A stretch of DNA of 64,000 bases from Lachnospiraceae bacterium (GTDB lineage: Bacteria > Bacillota > Clostridia > Lachnospirales > Lachnospiraceae). A program made the position numbers and the translations under genes. Shown here piece after piece: positions 22,877-31,974 of the stretch; the first letter of the stretch is position 1; each line of letters starts with the position of its first letter. Under the pieces are notes generated by a model, which was given only the letters and a program-made list of their open reading frames with translations, searched no databases and was not told the DNA's origin. The stretch lies in the NCBI GenBank assembly GCA_017405805.1, contig JAFQZU010000039.1:1-64000 (forward strand), given 5' to 3'.

Positions 22877-24808
22877 ATGTCCGAGAAGAAGACTGCTCAG
22901 GAAGAATTGACCGAAAAGACTGATGTGAAGACAACGAAATCTTCCGCGAAAACAACGAAGAGTGCAGCGAAGACTGCAAAGTCTGCAGCGAAGGCAGAAA
23001 AGCCTGCAGCGAAGACCGCAAAATCTGAAGACAAGAAGACAGAGGCGGCCGATAAGAAAACTAAGACAACTAAAACTGCAGCTAAGACGACCAAAACTTC
23101 AGCCAAGACAGCTAAAACGACCAAGGCTTCGGCTAAAACAACCAAGACAACCAAGACAGCCAAGACCGCTGCCAGAAAAAAAGCTGCTGCTGTGAAAGAA
23201 GTTGCGGCAGAGACGGCACCTGTAAATGAAGTGGTTCCGGCAGAGGCAGCAGTAAAAGAGGCGGCTGTGGCAGAGGCGGCTGTGGCAGAGGCGGCTGTGG
23301 AAGAGGCGGCCCCGGCAGAAGTGGCTGTGGAAGAGAAGGCGCCGGAGATGCCCTGGCCCAGGAGGAGTGTGGCTTTTATCGGATCGGAGTGCTATCCCTT
23401 TGTTAAGACGGGCGGGCTCGGCGATGTTATGTATGCGCTGCCCAAGGCACTGATCGCGCAGAATTGCGATGTGAAGGTCATTCTGCCCAGGTATAAATGT
23501 ATCCCGCAGGAGTATCAGGAGAAGATGGTGTACCGGGGCGCGTTCCAGATGGATCTGTGCGCGGACGGCTGCACGTACTATGTGGGGATCATGGAGTATG
23601 TGTGGGATGGCGTGGTGTATGATTTCATCGATAATGAGGAGTTTTTCAGTTTTGGAAATCCGTATACGAATCTGATTGATGATATTCCGAAGTTCTGCTA
23701 TTTCAGCAAAGCGGCGCTGGCGGCGCTCAATTATATGGATTGGATCCCGGATGTGATCCACTGTCATGACTGGCAGGCGGGGCTGGTGCCGGTGTATTTG
23801 AGGACGCTTTTTGCGGATACGCCGGTGGCGCGCGCGAAAACAATGATCACGATCCACAATCTGCGCTTCCAGGGCGTGTATGATATTCCGACGATCCGCT
23901 ACTGGTCCGGGCTTCCGGATTATGTGTTCAATAAGGACGCGCTCAAACAGGGCTGGCAGGATGCCAATATGTTTAAGGGCGGGCTGACTTACGCGAATAT
24001 GATCACCACGGTGAGCAGCACGTATGCGGGAGAGATCCAGACGCCTTTTTACGGCGAAAATCTGGACGCGCATCTGCGCTATCACGCCGGCAAGCTGCGC
24101 GGCATCATTAACGGGATCGATTATGAGATGTGGGATCCCGCGAAGGATGCGCTGCTGGCGGCGCCGTACGGGGCGGGGGATGTTTTGGCGAAGAAGAAGG
24201 AGAATAAGCTGGCCCTGCAGGAGGAGCTGGGACTGGAGAAGGACGAAGGAAAGTTCGTTATCGGCCTGATCTCCCGGCTTACGGATCAGAAGGGGCTGGA
24301 TCTCGTGAACGCCATCATTCCGAGGCTGATCGACGGCAATACGCAGTTTGTCGTGCTGGGAACGGGCGACAGGATTTACGAGGATTCGTTCCGCTATTAC
24401 GAGGCGGCGTTCAGGGGAAGCGTCTGCTCGAATATCATGTATGACGAGGGAAGGGCGCACAAGATCTATGCGGGCGCGGACGCGCTGCTCGTGCCCTCGC
24501 AGTTCGAGCCCTGCGGCCTGACGCAGCTGATCGCCATGCACTACGGCACGGTGCCGATCGTGCGCGAGACCGGCGGACTTAAGGATACGGTGGACCCCTA
24601 CAATATGTTTACCAATGAGGGGAACGGATTTACTTTTGACAGGTACGAGGCAGGGCTGCTGCTGGATGCCATCAACCGGGCCAAGACGCTGTATTTCACG
24701 GCGCGCAGCTACTGGGATGAGATGGTGGTGCGCGACATGCACAAGGATGTCTCCTGGGAGAACTCCGCGAAGCAGTACCGCGCTCTGTATCTCGAGCTCA
24801 CGCAGTGA
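22877..24808 (+). CDS. glgA: Glycogen synthase with a histone-H1-like N-terminal tail
   Basis: From about residue 163 the protein is a GT5 starch/glycogen synthase: VAFIGSECYPFVKTGGLGDV with the ADP-glucose-binding KTGGLG, the WQAGLVP and HNLRFQGVYD region, and a C-terminal GT-B domain with ISRLTDQKGLDL and PSQFEPCGLTQL. It elongates alpha-1,4-glucan from ADP-glucose. The first 160 residues are not part of the enzyme: residues 1-105 are Lys/Ala/Thr repeats (KTTK, AAKT), then about 50 residues of Ala/Val/Glu repeats (EAAV). This is in frame and preceded by a strong GGGGGG site at ATG 22877. The tail resembles eukaryotic H1 or bacterial AlgP-type tails and might bind nucleic acid or polyanions. 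Confidence 0.93.
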   Translation: MSEKKTAQEELTEKTDVKTTKSSAKTTKSAAKTAKSAAKAEKPAAKTAKSEDKKTEAADKKTKTTKTAAKTTKTSAKTAKTTKASAKTTKTTKTAKTAARKKAAAVKEVAAETAPVNEVVPAEAAVKEAAVAEAAVAEAAVEEAAPAEVAVEEKAPEMPWPRRSVAFIGSECYPFVKTGGLGDVMYALPKALIAQNCDVKVILPRYKCIPQEYQEKMVYRGAFQMDLCADGCTYYVGIMEYVWDGVVYDFIDNEEFFSFGNPYTNLIDDIPKFCYFSKAALAALNYMDWIPDVIHCHDWQAGLVPVYLRTLFADTPVARAKTMITIHNLRFQGVYDIPTIRYWSGLPDYVFNKDALKQGWQDANMFKGGLTYANMITTVSSTYAGEIQTPFYGENLDAHLRYHAGKLRGIINGIDYEMWDPAKDALLAAPYGAGDVLAKKKENKLALQEELGLEKDEGKFVIGLISRLTDQKGLDLVNAIIPRLIDGNTQFVVLGTGDRIYEDSFRYYEAAFRGSVCSNIMYDEGRAHKIYAGADALLVPSQFEPCGLTQLIAMHYGTVPIVRETGGLKDTVDPYNMFTNEGNGFTFDRYEAGLLLDAINRAKTLYFTARSYWDEMVVRDMHKDVSWENSAKQYRALYLELTQ

Positions 24809-24832
24809 GCGAAGCCCCTCCCGGGGCAGGGC

Positions 24833-26212
24833 TCACTCCCAGAATTCTTTGTTGCCCGTCTCGGCGTTCAGGGCCTGGCGCAGCTCCATCATGGAGGTGT
24901 AGTTGGGCAGAAGGAAGGCAGGCATCGTCTCCTGTTTGAGGAGACTGACAAGCGAGCGGTAGTCGGTTACGATCTCCATGCGGTCGGGGCCGGCTCCCGC
25001 TTTTTTGAGTCTTTCAAAGAGCTCCTGCGCGCAGTCGCCGCACACGTAGATTTTTTTGAGGTGCGGGTCGGCGCAGAGCTTTTCGTAGTCGGCGGACTCG
25101 ATCCAGGAGATGTCGTGGCCGTCGCCGGTGCGGTTGTTGAGGCACAGGACGGCCGTGTAGTCTTCGTCAAAACCGGTCACGTACGAGAAGGCCTGGTTGC
25201 AGCCGGCGGGGTTTTTGACGAGGATCATCTGGAGGCGCCGGCCGTTCAGGTCGAAGGTCTCGAGCCGCCCGAAGGCAGAGCGGACCGTTCCCAGGGCTTC
25301 CACGGCTTTTTCGGCAGGGAGGCCGAGGGCCTTTACGGCCGCGATGGACGCGGCGGCGTTGTAGATGTTGTAAACGGCGGGAAGGGCGATGCGGACCTGC
25401 TGCTCCGCGCCGTCTATGCGCATATGTACGGTGCTGCCGTCGGCTGTTTTCTCGTCGATGGAGAGGACCGCCACGTCGGGATCCTGTCTCTTGCGGCCGC
25501 ATTTTTTGCAGCGGAAGCCGCCCAGGTGGGAGTAGACGTGGTAGTCGTACTCGTATTCGCCGCCGCAGACCGGGCAAGTGCCGGCGTCGGTGAGGTCGAT
25601 GTTGCCCTGCTCCCCGACGGAGGCGTCCATGCCGTACCAGACGGTCTTATTGGGGACCTTGCAGGCGAGGGAGGAGGAGAGGGGGTCTTCGGCGTTGAGC
25701 ACGAGGACCGAATCGGGGCTTCGCTTTACGCCCCGGCGGATCTCCTTCAGCGTATTGCGGACGCCGCCGTAGCGGTCCACCTGGTCGCTGAAGAGGTTTG
25801 TGACCACGATCACCCTGGGATGGATAAAGGGGACGACCTGTTTGAGGGCGGCCTCGTCGCACTCCAGTACGGCGTACCGGGTTTTGGGCCTGCCGCGCCA
25901 GTCAGTGCTGCTGATCAGGTCGGCGGCCATGCCGTGCAGAAGGTTGGCGCCTGACTTGTTCAGGAGGCAGTCGCAGCCGGCCTCGGTCAGGGCGTGCTCG
26001 ATCATGCTGCAGGTGGTTGTTTTGCCGTTGGTGCCGGTCACCACGACGATTTCCATGCCCTGCGAGACCGCAGAGAGGATGCTCGGGGAAATCTTCATGG
26101 CGACGATCCCGGGGATGGCCGTGCCGCCCCTTCCGGTCTTGCGGAGGACAAAGCGGGTCAGCTTGCAGGACGCGGCAGAGAGTGTGGTCAGGACAGGGTT
26201 GGGTTTTTTCAT
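24833..26212 (-). CDS. murT: Lipid II isoglutaminyl synthase subunit MurT
   Basis: The 459-residue protein is a Mur-ligase relative: ATP loop VVTGTNGKTTTC at about residues 57-68, a central domain with a four-Cys zinc ribbon (CPVCGG and CKKCG, about 205-235), and the DUF1727 C-terminal domain with the conserved NPAGCNQAF. MurT with the glutaminase GatD amidates the D-Glu of lipid II. gatD normally follows murT, but here the next gene downstream is glgA in the opposite direction and no GatD appears in the window. The start overlaps the SHOCT gene by 4 bp, so those two are co-transcribed. Confidence 0.9.
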   Translation of the reverse strand: MKKPNPVLTTLSAASCKLTRFVLRKTGRGGTAIPGIVAMKISPSILSAVSQGMEIVVVTGTNGKTTTCSMIEHALTEAGCDCLLNKSGANLLHGMAADLISSTDWRGRPKTRYAVLECDEAALKQVVPFIHPRVIVVTNLFSDQVDRYGGVRNTLKEIRRGVKRSPDSVLVLNAEDPLSSSLACKVPNKTVWYGMDASVGEQGNIDLTDAGTCPVCGGEYEYDYHVYSHLGGFRCKKCGRKRQDPDVAVLSIDEKTADGSTVHMRIDGAEQQVRIALPAVYNIYNAAASIAAVKALGLPAEKAVEALGTVRSAFGRLETFDLNGRRLQMILVKNPAGCNQAFSYVTGFDEDYTAVLCLNNRTGDGHDISWIESADYEKLCADPHLKKIYVCGDCAQELFERLKKAGAGPDRMEIVTDYRSLVSLLKQETMPAFLLPNYTSMMELRQALNAETGNKEFWE

Positions 26213-26619
26213 AAATTAAGGATCTCCTTTTTCTTGCGTTCGAACTCTTCCTGTGTGATGATCCCCAGATCCAGGAGCTCTTTGAGTTTCTTGGCTTCCT
26301 CGTAGGGATCCATCTTATAAGCAGCGGAGCCGGAGGGGTCGGGGTGAACCCCCGAGGTCTGCGCGGCAATGTCCCGCAGGTGCTCATATTCCTGGATGGC
26401 ACGGCGGAGCTTGCCGGCGGCGCTCCGGGGGAAGGGCACGGTGACGTCTCTGCCGTCCGCCCGCAAGGTCATGATCCCGTAGGTGGAAAACAGCGGCGCG
26501 CTGGTCACTTCCAGCTTCTCGATCGTGCTGTAAGGGTATACTTTATCTCCGACGGTGAGGGACTCATCGTCAAAAACAATCGCCTTCATATTAAAGCGGC
26601 TCTCGATCTCACAGTACAT
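26209..26619 (-). CDS. SHOCT-domain protein
   Basis: A 136-residue soluble protein: residues 10-85 form a beta-rich PH-like segment (AIVFDDESLTVGDKVYPYSTIEKLE), and the last 30 residues are a SHOCT motif (AKKLKELLDLGIITQEEFERKKKEIL), a short helical element common at C-termini. Function unknown; such proteins may oligomerise or bind nucleic acid. The ATG at 26619 follows GGAGG by 5 nt. It is the first gene of a two-gene unit with murT. Confidence 0.8.
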   Translation of the reverse strand: MYCEIESRFNMKAIVFDDESLTVGDKVYPYSTIEKLEVTSAPLFSTYGIMTLRADGRDVTVPFPRSAAGKLRRAIQEYEHLRDIAAQTSGVHPDPSGSAAYKMDPYEEAKKLKELLDLGIITQEEFERKKKEILNL

Positions 26620-26750
26620 GGCGGCCTCCGCGAATACCGAAATTTTTATACAGTATAGCACATTCGCCAAAAGTGGGATTCCTTTTTTGCCGGCGATGCC
26701 GACTGACGGTGGAAAAGGCGGCGTATATGACGGCTGCGGAGGGCATCCAC

Positions 26751-26779
26751 TTGTCATACAGACGGTTTTATGGTAATGT
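26751..26779 (+). promoter_or_regulatory. Promoter of the CNNM gene pair
   Basis: TTGTCA (26751-26756), 17 bp, TAATGT (26774-26779), about 50 bp before the first gene. Confidence 0.5.
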
Positions 26780-26831
26780 TCTTTTCATGAATCAGTTGGT
26801 ATTTTATACTGAAGGAGAGTGATTTTTTCAA

Positions 26832-28235
26832 ATGGACGACGGCAGTCCCATAACGTGGCTAATCGTTATTCTCTTGCTGCTGGCAGCAGTATTTCTGGCG
26901 ATCACGGAGACCGCATTCGCATCTGTCTCGCATATCCGCCTCAAAACGGAAGCGGAAAAGGGGTATAAGAGGGCTCAGAGGGCGCTCTATGTTACGGAGC
27001 ACTTTGACCGGGCCATCACGACACTTCTGATCTGTACCAATATCGTGCATCTTGCCGCAGCCTCCATCGTGACGGTCTATGTTACGAACCGCTGGGGGGT
27101 CTCCGCGGTTTCGATATCCACACTGATCACGACGCTCGTAGTGTTTTTCTTCGGGGAAATGCTGCCTAAGAGCATTGCGCGCAAATACAGCCTGCGCTTC
27201 AGCCTGGCCAATTCGGGGATCATGGTGTTCCTGATGAAGCTGCTGCGTCCTTTTGCCGCCTTTCTGACCTGGATCGGCAATGTGGCCTCCAGCCTGACCA
27301 AGGGCGACGAGGAAGGCACCGTCACCGAGAACGACCTGTATGACATCATCGAGGATATGACGGAAGAAGGTACGATCGACAAGGCGAGGGGAAATCTGAT
27401 CTCGTCGGCCCTGCAGTTCGGGGACGTGACGGTCGAGAGTATCCTGACGAGCCGCGTGGACGTGGCGGCCATCGACATATCCATGCCGCAGGAGGAGATC
27501 CTTTCTTATATTAAGGAACAGAACCACAGCCGGCTTCCCGTCTACGAGGGCACGATCGACAACATCATCGGCATCCTGCACGTGAGGCGCTACATCAAAT
27601 ACTATGTCCGCATGGGAAAAGCGCTGGATATCCGGCCCATCCTGTACGAGCCCTTCTTTGTCCATCAGTCCACCAAGATCGACGAACTGCTGACGATCAT
27701 GTCCCGCAAAAAGATCAACATCGCGGTGGTCACCGACAACTACGGCGGGACGCTGGGGATCGTCACGGACGAAGATATCCTGGAGGAGCTGGTCGGAGAG
27801 ATCTGGGACGAGGACGACCGCGCTGTCCGCAACGTGGTGCCCATGACGGACGGCTCCTACAGCGTCAACCCCGAGGAGCACGTCATCGACGTGCTGGATG
27901 AGCTGGGGATCCGCTACAGCGAGGAAGTGGAGGAGGACATCGGCAGAAAGCTCATGAACGAGCTGGCCTACGAGACGTTTCCTTCCATCCCCGTCGCCGG
28001 AGACAGCTTCCGCTATCTGGGGACCAAGATCTCCGTCCTGGTCATGCGGCACAACCGGATCATGCGCCTGAAGGTGCGGCGTCTGACGGAGGCCGAGGAG
28101 ACGGACGATGAAGCCATGAGAGCGGCAGACGAGACCGAGTCCGGGCAGTCCGGCAGCCGCGGCTACGCCGTGCACCAGTCAAAGGGCAGGCACTACGCGA
28201 ACGCGGTGGCGTCCGGGGACAGAAAGGAGCGGTGA
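26832..28235 (+). CDS. CNNM/CorC-family membrane protein (hemolysin-like), copy 1
   Basis: The 467-residue protein has a DUF21 membrane domain (four helices, about residues 1-150), a pair of CBS domains (about 195-330, with SRLPVYEGTIDNIIG and VVTDNYGGTLGIVTDEDILEELVGEI) and a CorC/HlyC C-terminal domain (about 345-425). A polar tail follows. The family is linked to Mg2+ or Co2+ efflux or homeostasis with CBS-mediated nucleotide sensing; the old hemolysin name is misleading. It is the first of a tandem pair, and its stop overlaps the alternative GTG start of the next gene. Confidence 0.92.
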   Translation: MDDGSPITWLIVILLLLAAVFLAITETAFASVSHIRLKTEAEKGYKRAQRALYVTEHFDRAITTLLICTNIVHLAAASIVTVYVTNRWGVSAVSISTLITTLVVFFFGEMLPKSIARKYSLRFSLANSGIMVFLMKLLRPFAAFLTWIGNVASSLTKGDEEGTVTENDLYDIIEDMTEEGTIDKARGNLISSALQFGDVTVESILTSRVDVAAIDISMPQEEILSYIKEQNHSRLPVYEGTIDNIIGILHVRRYIKYYVRMGKALDIRPILYEPFFVHQSTKIDELLTIMSRKKINIAVVTDNYGGTLGIVTDEDILEELVGEIWDEDDRAVRNVVPMTDGSYSVNPEEHVIDVLDELGIRYSEEVEEDIGRKLMNELAYETFPSIPVAGDSFRYLGTKISVLVMRHNRIMRLKVRRLTEAEETDDEAMRAADETESGQSGSRGYAVHQSKGRHYANAVASGDRKER

Positions 28236-28243
28236 GAGACGGT

Positions 28244-29500
28244 ATGGAACAGATCTACCTGTATATTGCCGGCATCGTTCTGTGCGTTTTGTGCTCGGCA
28301 TTTTTCTCCGCATCGGAGATGGCATATTCCGCCTGCAGCCACGTGCGCCTGGAGCACGCGCGCGACAACGGCGACAAAAGAGCCTCCGTCGCCTGCAGAA
28401 TCTTAAAAAAATTCGACAATGCGCTCTCCGCGATCCTCGTGGGGAACAATCTCGTAAATATCGCGGCGTCCTCTCTGGGCTCCGTCGCGATCATCCTGAC
28501 GATGGGCGAGAAGTTTACCTGGGTGTCGACGCTGGTCATCACTGTGGCGGTCATTATTTTTGGCGAGACGATCCCCAAGATCACCGCCAAAAAGAACGCG
28601 ACCGCGTTTGCCCTGGCCTTCGCCTATATCGTCCGCGCACTGATGATCGTCCTGCGGCCGGTCACCCTGGTGGTGGTCTCTCTGGTCAACCTGCTGACCG
28701 GAGGACTTAAAGGGGAGAGCGACACGGACAGCGACGCCGCTCTCGAGGAGCTCCACACCATGGTGGACATGGCGGAGGACGAGGCCATCCTGAACGAGGG
28801 GCAGTCGGAGCTGGTCAGCGCGGCCATCGATTTTGCCGAGAAGTCCGCCTCCGAGGTCATGACCGCAAGAGTGGACATCGTGGCCATCGACATTGACGAT
28901 CCCTGGGAGGAGATCCTGCATATCATCGACACGTCGCCCTACTCGCGCATTCCCGTGTACGAGGGGAGCGTCGACCATGTGATCGGCATTCTGTCGCTGA
29001 ACCGTTTTCTGAAGGCCATGATCGACAGGGAAAAGGTCGAGATCCGGTCTCTTCTGCTGCCGACATGCTATGTCTATAAGACCATGCGCCTGCCCGCGGT
29101 CCTTTCCTCTTTGCGCAACGCGCAGCAGCATCTGGCCGTGGTGACGGACGAATACGGCGGCACGCTCGGCCTGGTCTCCATGGAGGACGTCCTGGAGGAG
29201 CTGGTCGGCGACATCTGGGACGAGACCGACACCGTGGAGAGCGAGATCGTCCGCCAGGGCGAGGGCATCTTCGAGCTGGACGGCGACATGCCGATCTCGG
29301 ACCTTCTCGCCCTGCTGGGATGGGACGAGGACGAATTCGACTTCGATTCCGAGACCCTGGGCGGCTGGTGCATCGAGATCAGCAACGGCTTCCCCAATGT
29401 GAACAGCACGTTTGACTACGACCACGTCACCTTCAAGATCCTCGAGGTCTCCGAGAGAAGGGTGCGGCGCGTGCTGGTGGTGTGCAGCGGGGAAAAATAA
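28244..29500 (+). CDS. CNNM/CorC-family membrane protein, copy 2
   Basis: A 418-residue paralogue of the preceding protein with the same order: DUF21 helices (about 1-150), CBS pair (SRIPVYEGSVDHVIGIL; VVTDEYGGTLGLVSMEDVLEELVGDIWDE shortened here) and CorC domain. The two may act as a heteromer in divalent cation homeostasis. The start chosen is ATG 28244; a GTG at 28232 lies closer to the AAAGGAG site, so the true start could be four codons earlier. It sits 8 bp after copy 1. Confidence 0.9.
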   Translation: MEQIYLYIAGIVLCVLCSAFFSASEMAYSACSHVRLEHARDNGDKRASVACRILKKFDNALSAILVGNNLVNIAASSLGSVAIILTMGEKFTWVSTLVITVAVIIFGETIPKITAKKNATAFALAFAYIVRALMIVLRPVTLVVVSLVNLLTGGLKGESDTDSDAALEELHTMVDMAEDEAILNEGQSELVSAAIDFAEKSASEVMTARVDIVAIDIDDPWEEILHIIDTSPYSRIPVYEGSVDHVIGILSLNRFLKAMIDREKVEIRSLLLPTCYVYKTMRLPAVLSSLRNAQQHLAVVTDEYGGTLGLVSMEDVLEELVGDIWDETDTVESEIVRQGEGIFELDGDMPISDLLALLGWDEDEFDFDSETLGGWCIEISNGFPNVNSTFDYDHVTFKILEVSERRVRRVLVVCSGEK

Positions 29501-29647
29501 AAAATTGTTTTTCTGAGGTACAATTTGACCGATTGATTGTTGTTAAGACAGTGGTGTTTATGGTATTCTATGAAAGCAACCCGGCGCAGTTAAGAAGGTG
29601 GTATGCATCTTGTGGCTCGGAGGCAGAAAAGGAGGATTTTGAAAGTT

Positions 29648-30076
29648 ATGATGAGTCTGGACAATTGCATCAACTACCTGCTGACCGGAGCGCAGCACAA
29701 TGTTTTCCAATATATGAAGAAAAATCTGTCGCAGTTCGATCTCACGCCCATTCAGTACGGGGTCCTGGGGTGCATCTGGGAGTTTGACATGCACAATCCC
29801 AAGGAGATCGCCGAGCATATGGGGATCGAGAACTCGACCATTTCAGGGATCCTTGAGCGCATGGAGAACAAGGGCCTCATCAAGCGGACGATCGACAGTT
29901 CGGACAGGAGATACATCCACATTGAACTGACGGAGCAGTCAAAAGAGCTTGAAGTGCCGGTCAGGACCGTTGTGGAGAAGGTCGACAAACGTGTGATGTC
30001 TCAGTTTACTAAGGAGGAAGTGATCACGATCAAGGAGATCCTTCGCCGGATCAACAAGGATGATCTGGAAGCATGA
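29648..30076 (+). CDS. MarR-family transcriptional regulator
   Basis: The 142-residue protein has the winged-helix core of the family: LTPIQYGVLGCIWE, NPKEIAEHMGIENSTISGILERMENKGLI (recognition helix) and the wing RTIDSSDRRYIHIELT. MarR proteins are dimeric repressors sensing small aromatic or acyl ligands. It lies directly upstream of etfBA and the carboxylate-CoA genes, so control of that region is plausible. The start is uncertain: GGAGG at 29631 fits a TTG at 29639 poorly and ATG 29648 with a long spacer. A terminator follows its stop. Confidence 0.9.
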   Translation: MMSLDNCINYLLTGAQHNVFQYMKKNLSQFDLTPIQYGVLGCIWEFDMHNPKEIAEHMGIENSTISGILERMENKGLIKRTIDSSDRRYIHIELTEQSKELEVPVRTVVEKVDKRVMSQFTKEEVITIKEILRRINKDDLEA

Positions 30077-30083
30077 TAATATA

Positions 30084-30126
30084 TCCCGCTGCATGCAGTG
30101 CTTTCTGTGGTGCGGCGGGATTTTTT
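30084..30126 (+). terminator. Terminator between marR and etfB
   Basis: TCCCGCTGCA (30084-30093) pairs with TGCGGCGGGA (30111-30120, one G-U pair), followed by six T. The etfB start lies only 13 nt beyond, so transcription reaching etfB from upstream must read through. Confidence 0.8.
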
Positions 30127-30139
30127 AGGGGGATGGTTT

Positions 30140-30946
30140 ATGAATATTCTGGTATGTGTCAAGCAGATCCCGGAGACGGGAACCGGTGAACTCAGCAGCA
30201 GGACGAGGCGCGTCGTGCGCGGCGAAGGGAGGCAGGTCATCAATCCCTTCGACCTGTACGCCATGGAGGCGGCGGCATCCGTCAGGGACGGGAACCCCGA
30301 AACACGGGTCATCGCGGTCACCATGGGGACGGCCGGCGCCCTGTCTATTCTGCGGGACTGCATCGCATTGGGAGCGGAGACAGGATATCTGATCTGCGAC
30401 GAGCGTCTTGCCGGGTCCGACGTGAGGGGGACGGCGCAGGCATTGGCCGCTGCCGTGCCCGTGATCGAGGAGCGGGAGGGACTGCATTTTGACGCGGTCT
30501 TTACCGGCGCAAAAACGACCGACGGCGCGACCTCCATGCTGGGTCCCGAGCTCGCACAGTACATGGGTGCTGCTCAGGTCACCTACGCGCTCCGGTGTCA
30601 GGAGCGGGAGGACGGCCTTTACGTGGAAAAGGAGGACGACAGCGGAAACCGGATCTACCGCATGCCGTATCCCTGCCTGGTCACTTATACGAAAGCTTCC
30701 TTTATAACCAGGCTTCCGCTGATCGCCAGGATCCTGGACGCGCAGCAGATGGAGCTGCCGGTCCTGACGGCGGATGACCTGCCGGGACTCGACCCGGGCG
30801 TCATCGGAGAGGAGGGCGCGGCCGCCGAAGTGACGGATGTCGAGTACCGCAAACTGAAAAAAGAGAGCCAGATCATCGAGGATGCGGACGTGGCGAGGGG
30901 TACGGTCACGCTGACGCAGATGCTCAGTGCGGCACAGATCATCTGA
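30140..30946 (+). CDS. etfB: Electron transfer flavoprotein beta subunit
   Basis: The 268-residue protein has the ETF-beta opening MNILVCVKQIPETG, NPFDLYAMEAA, the TGAKTTDGAT loop and PCLVTYTK. It binds AMP or a second FAD and pairs with EtfA to pass electrons to acyl-CoA dehydrogenase; in clostridia such pairs can bifurcate electrons from NADH to crotonyl-CoA and ferredoxin. Whether this pair bifurcates is not shown by sequence reading alone. The ATG at 30140 has GGGGGG upstream. etfA follows by 11 bp. Confidence 0.93.
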   Translation: MNILVCVKQIPETGTGELSSRTRRVVRGEGRQVINPFDLYAMEAAASVRDGNPETRVIAVTMGTAGALSILRDCIALGAETGYLICDERLAGSDVRGTAQALAAAVPVIEEREGLHFDAVFTGAKTTDGATSMLGPELAQYMGAAQVTYALRCQEREDGLYVEKEDDSGNRIYRMPYPCLVTYTKASFITRLPLIARILDAQQMELPVLTADDLPGLDPGVIGEEGAAAEVTDVEYRKLKKESQIIEDADVARGTVTLTQMLSAAQII

Positions 30947-30957
30947 GGGGGGTGACT

Positions 30958-31974
30958 ATGGAAATGACGGGAAGAGATATCTGGGTATATATGGAAGCGG
31001 ACGGCAATGGCGGGATCCTGCCCGTCGGGCTGGAGCTCCTTACGCCCGCCCAGGAAATGGCGCGGGCGACGGGCGGCAGGGTAATGGCCGTCACGGCGGG
31101 GAGAGACCGGGAGCAGACCGCCGCGGCCTGTGCGGAGGCTTTTCATCACGGCGCCGCGGGTGTGTACGCCCTGACGGGGGAGGCACTGGAGCCCTACAGC
31201 GCCGAGTGCTTTTCGGACGCCATGGCCGCTCTGGCGCAGCAGAGCCTGCTGCCGGCGGCGATCCTGATCGGCAAGACGACGGACGGCATGGACCTGGCGC
31301 CCCGCCTCGCCGCCAGGATGAGGGCCGGTATGGCGGCGGACTGCGCCGGCGTGCGCGTACAGGACGGAAGGTTCGTCTTTACCAGGCGCTCCTTCAGCGG
31401 GACAGTGAGCTGCGACGCGGTCCTTGCGGAGAGCGGTCCGCAGATCGCGACCTTCCCCTCGGGCATTTTCAGCCGTCCCATGCGCATTGACACGGGAAAA
31501 GGCATTGCGCATGCGGAGGAGATCCCCTATCGCCCCGCAGTGCTGCCGGCCAGGCCGGCGCTCATGGAGGTCCTGCGGAGCGCGGCGGGCGCAGGTCTGG
31601 ACATCGAGAGCGCGGAAGTGATCGTGGCGGGCGGAAACGGGGCCGGCCCGGAGGGCTTTAAACTGATCCGGGAGCTGGCCGGGCTCCTTCACGGCGCGGT
31701 GGGCGCTTCGCGCGTCGCCGTCGACAAGGGGTGGGCTCCCCACGCCGCGCTGGTAGGACAGAGCGGCAAAACCGTCCTCCCCCGGCTCTATATCAACTGC
31801 GGTATTTCGGGTTCGGTCCAGCACATCACGGGCATGCGGGACGCAGGATGTGTGGTTTCGATCAACACTGACCCCAAGGCCTTGATTTTTAACGTGTCAG
31901 ACTACGGGATCGTAGGGGACCTGTTCAAGGTGCTTCCCGTCATGATCAGCGAGATCCGCAGGCTCAGAGGGTGA
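30958..31974 (+). CDS. etfA: Electron transfer flavoprotein alpha subunit
   Basis: The 338-residue protein has an N-terminal domain shared with EtfB and the C-terminal FAD domain with the EtfA signatures VGQSGKTV, INCGISGSVQH and INTDPKALIF (about residues 260-315). It forms the ETF with the preceding gene. The ATG at 30958 is chosen over GTG 30952, since GGGGGGTG forms the ribosome site. The acyl-CoA dehydrogenase that would use it is at 36277. Confidence 0.93.
   Translation: MEMTGRDIWVYMEADGNGGILPVGLELLTPAQEMARATGGRVMAVTAGRDREQTAAACAEAFHHGAAGVYALTGEALEPYSAECFSDAMAALAQQSLLPAAILIGKTTDGMDLAPRLAARMRAGMAADCAGVRVQDGRFVFTRRSFSGTVSCDAVLAESGPQIATFPSGIFSRPMRIDTGKGIAHAEEIPYRPAVLPARPALMEVLRSAAGAGLDIESAEVIVAGGNGAGPEGFKLIRELAGLLHGAVGASRVAVDKGWAPHAALVGQSGKTVLPRLYINCGISGSVQHITGMRDAGCVVSINTDPKALIFNVSDYGIVGDLFKVLPVMISEIRRLRG

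Noticed and set aside
23099..24742. 547-codon frame antisense to glgA
   Set aside because: Opposite strand of a recognised enzyme; low-complexity His/Arg/Ile content and no ribosome site.
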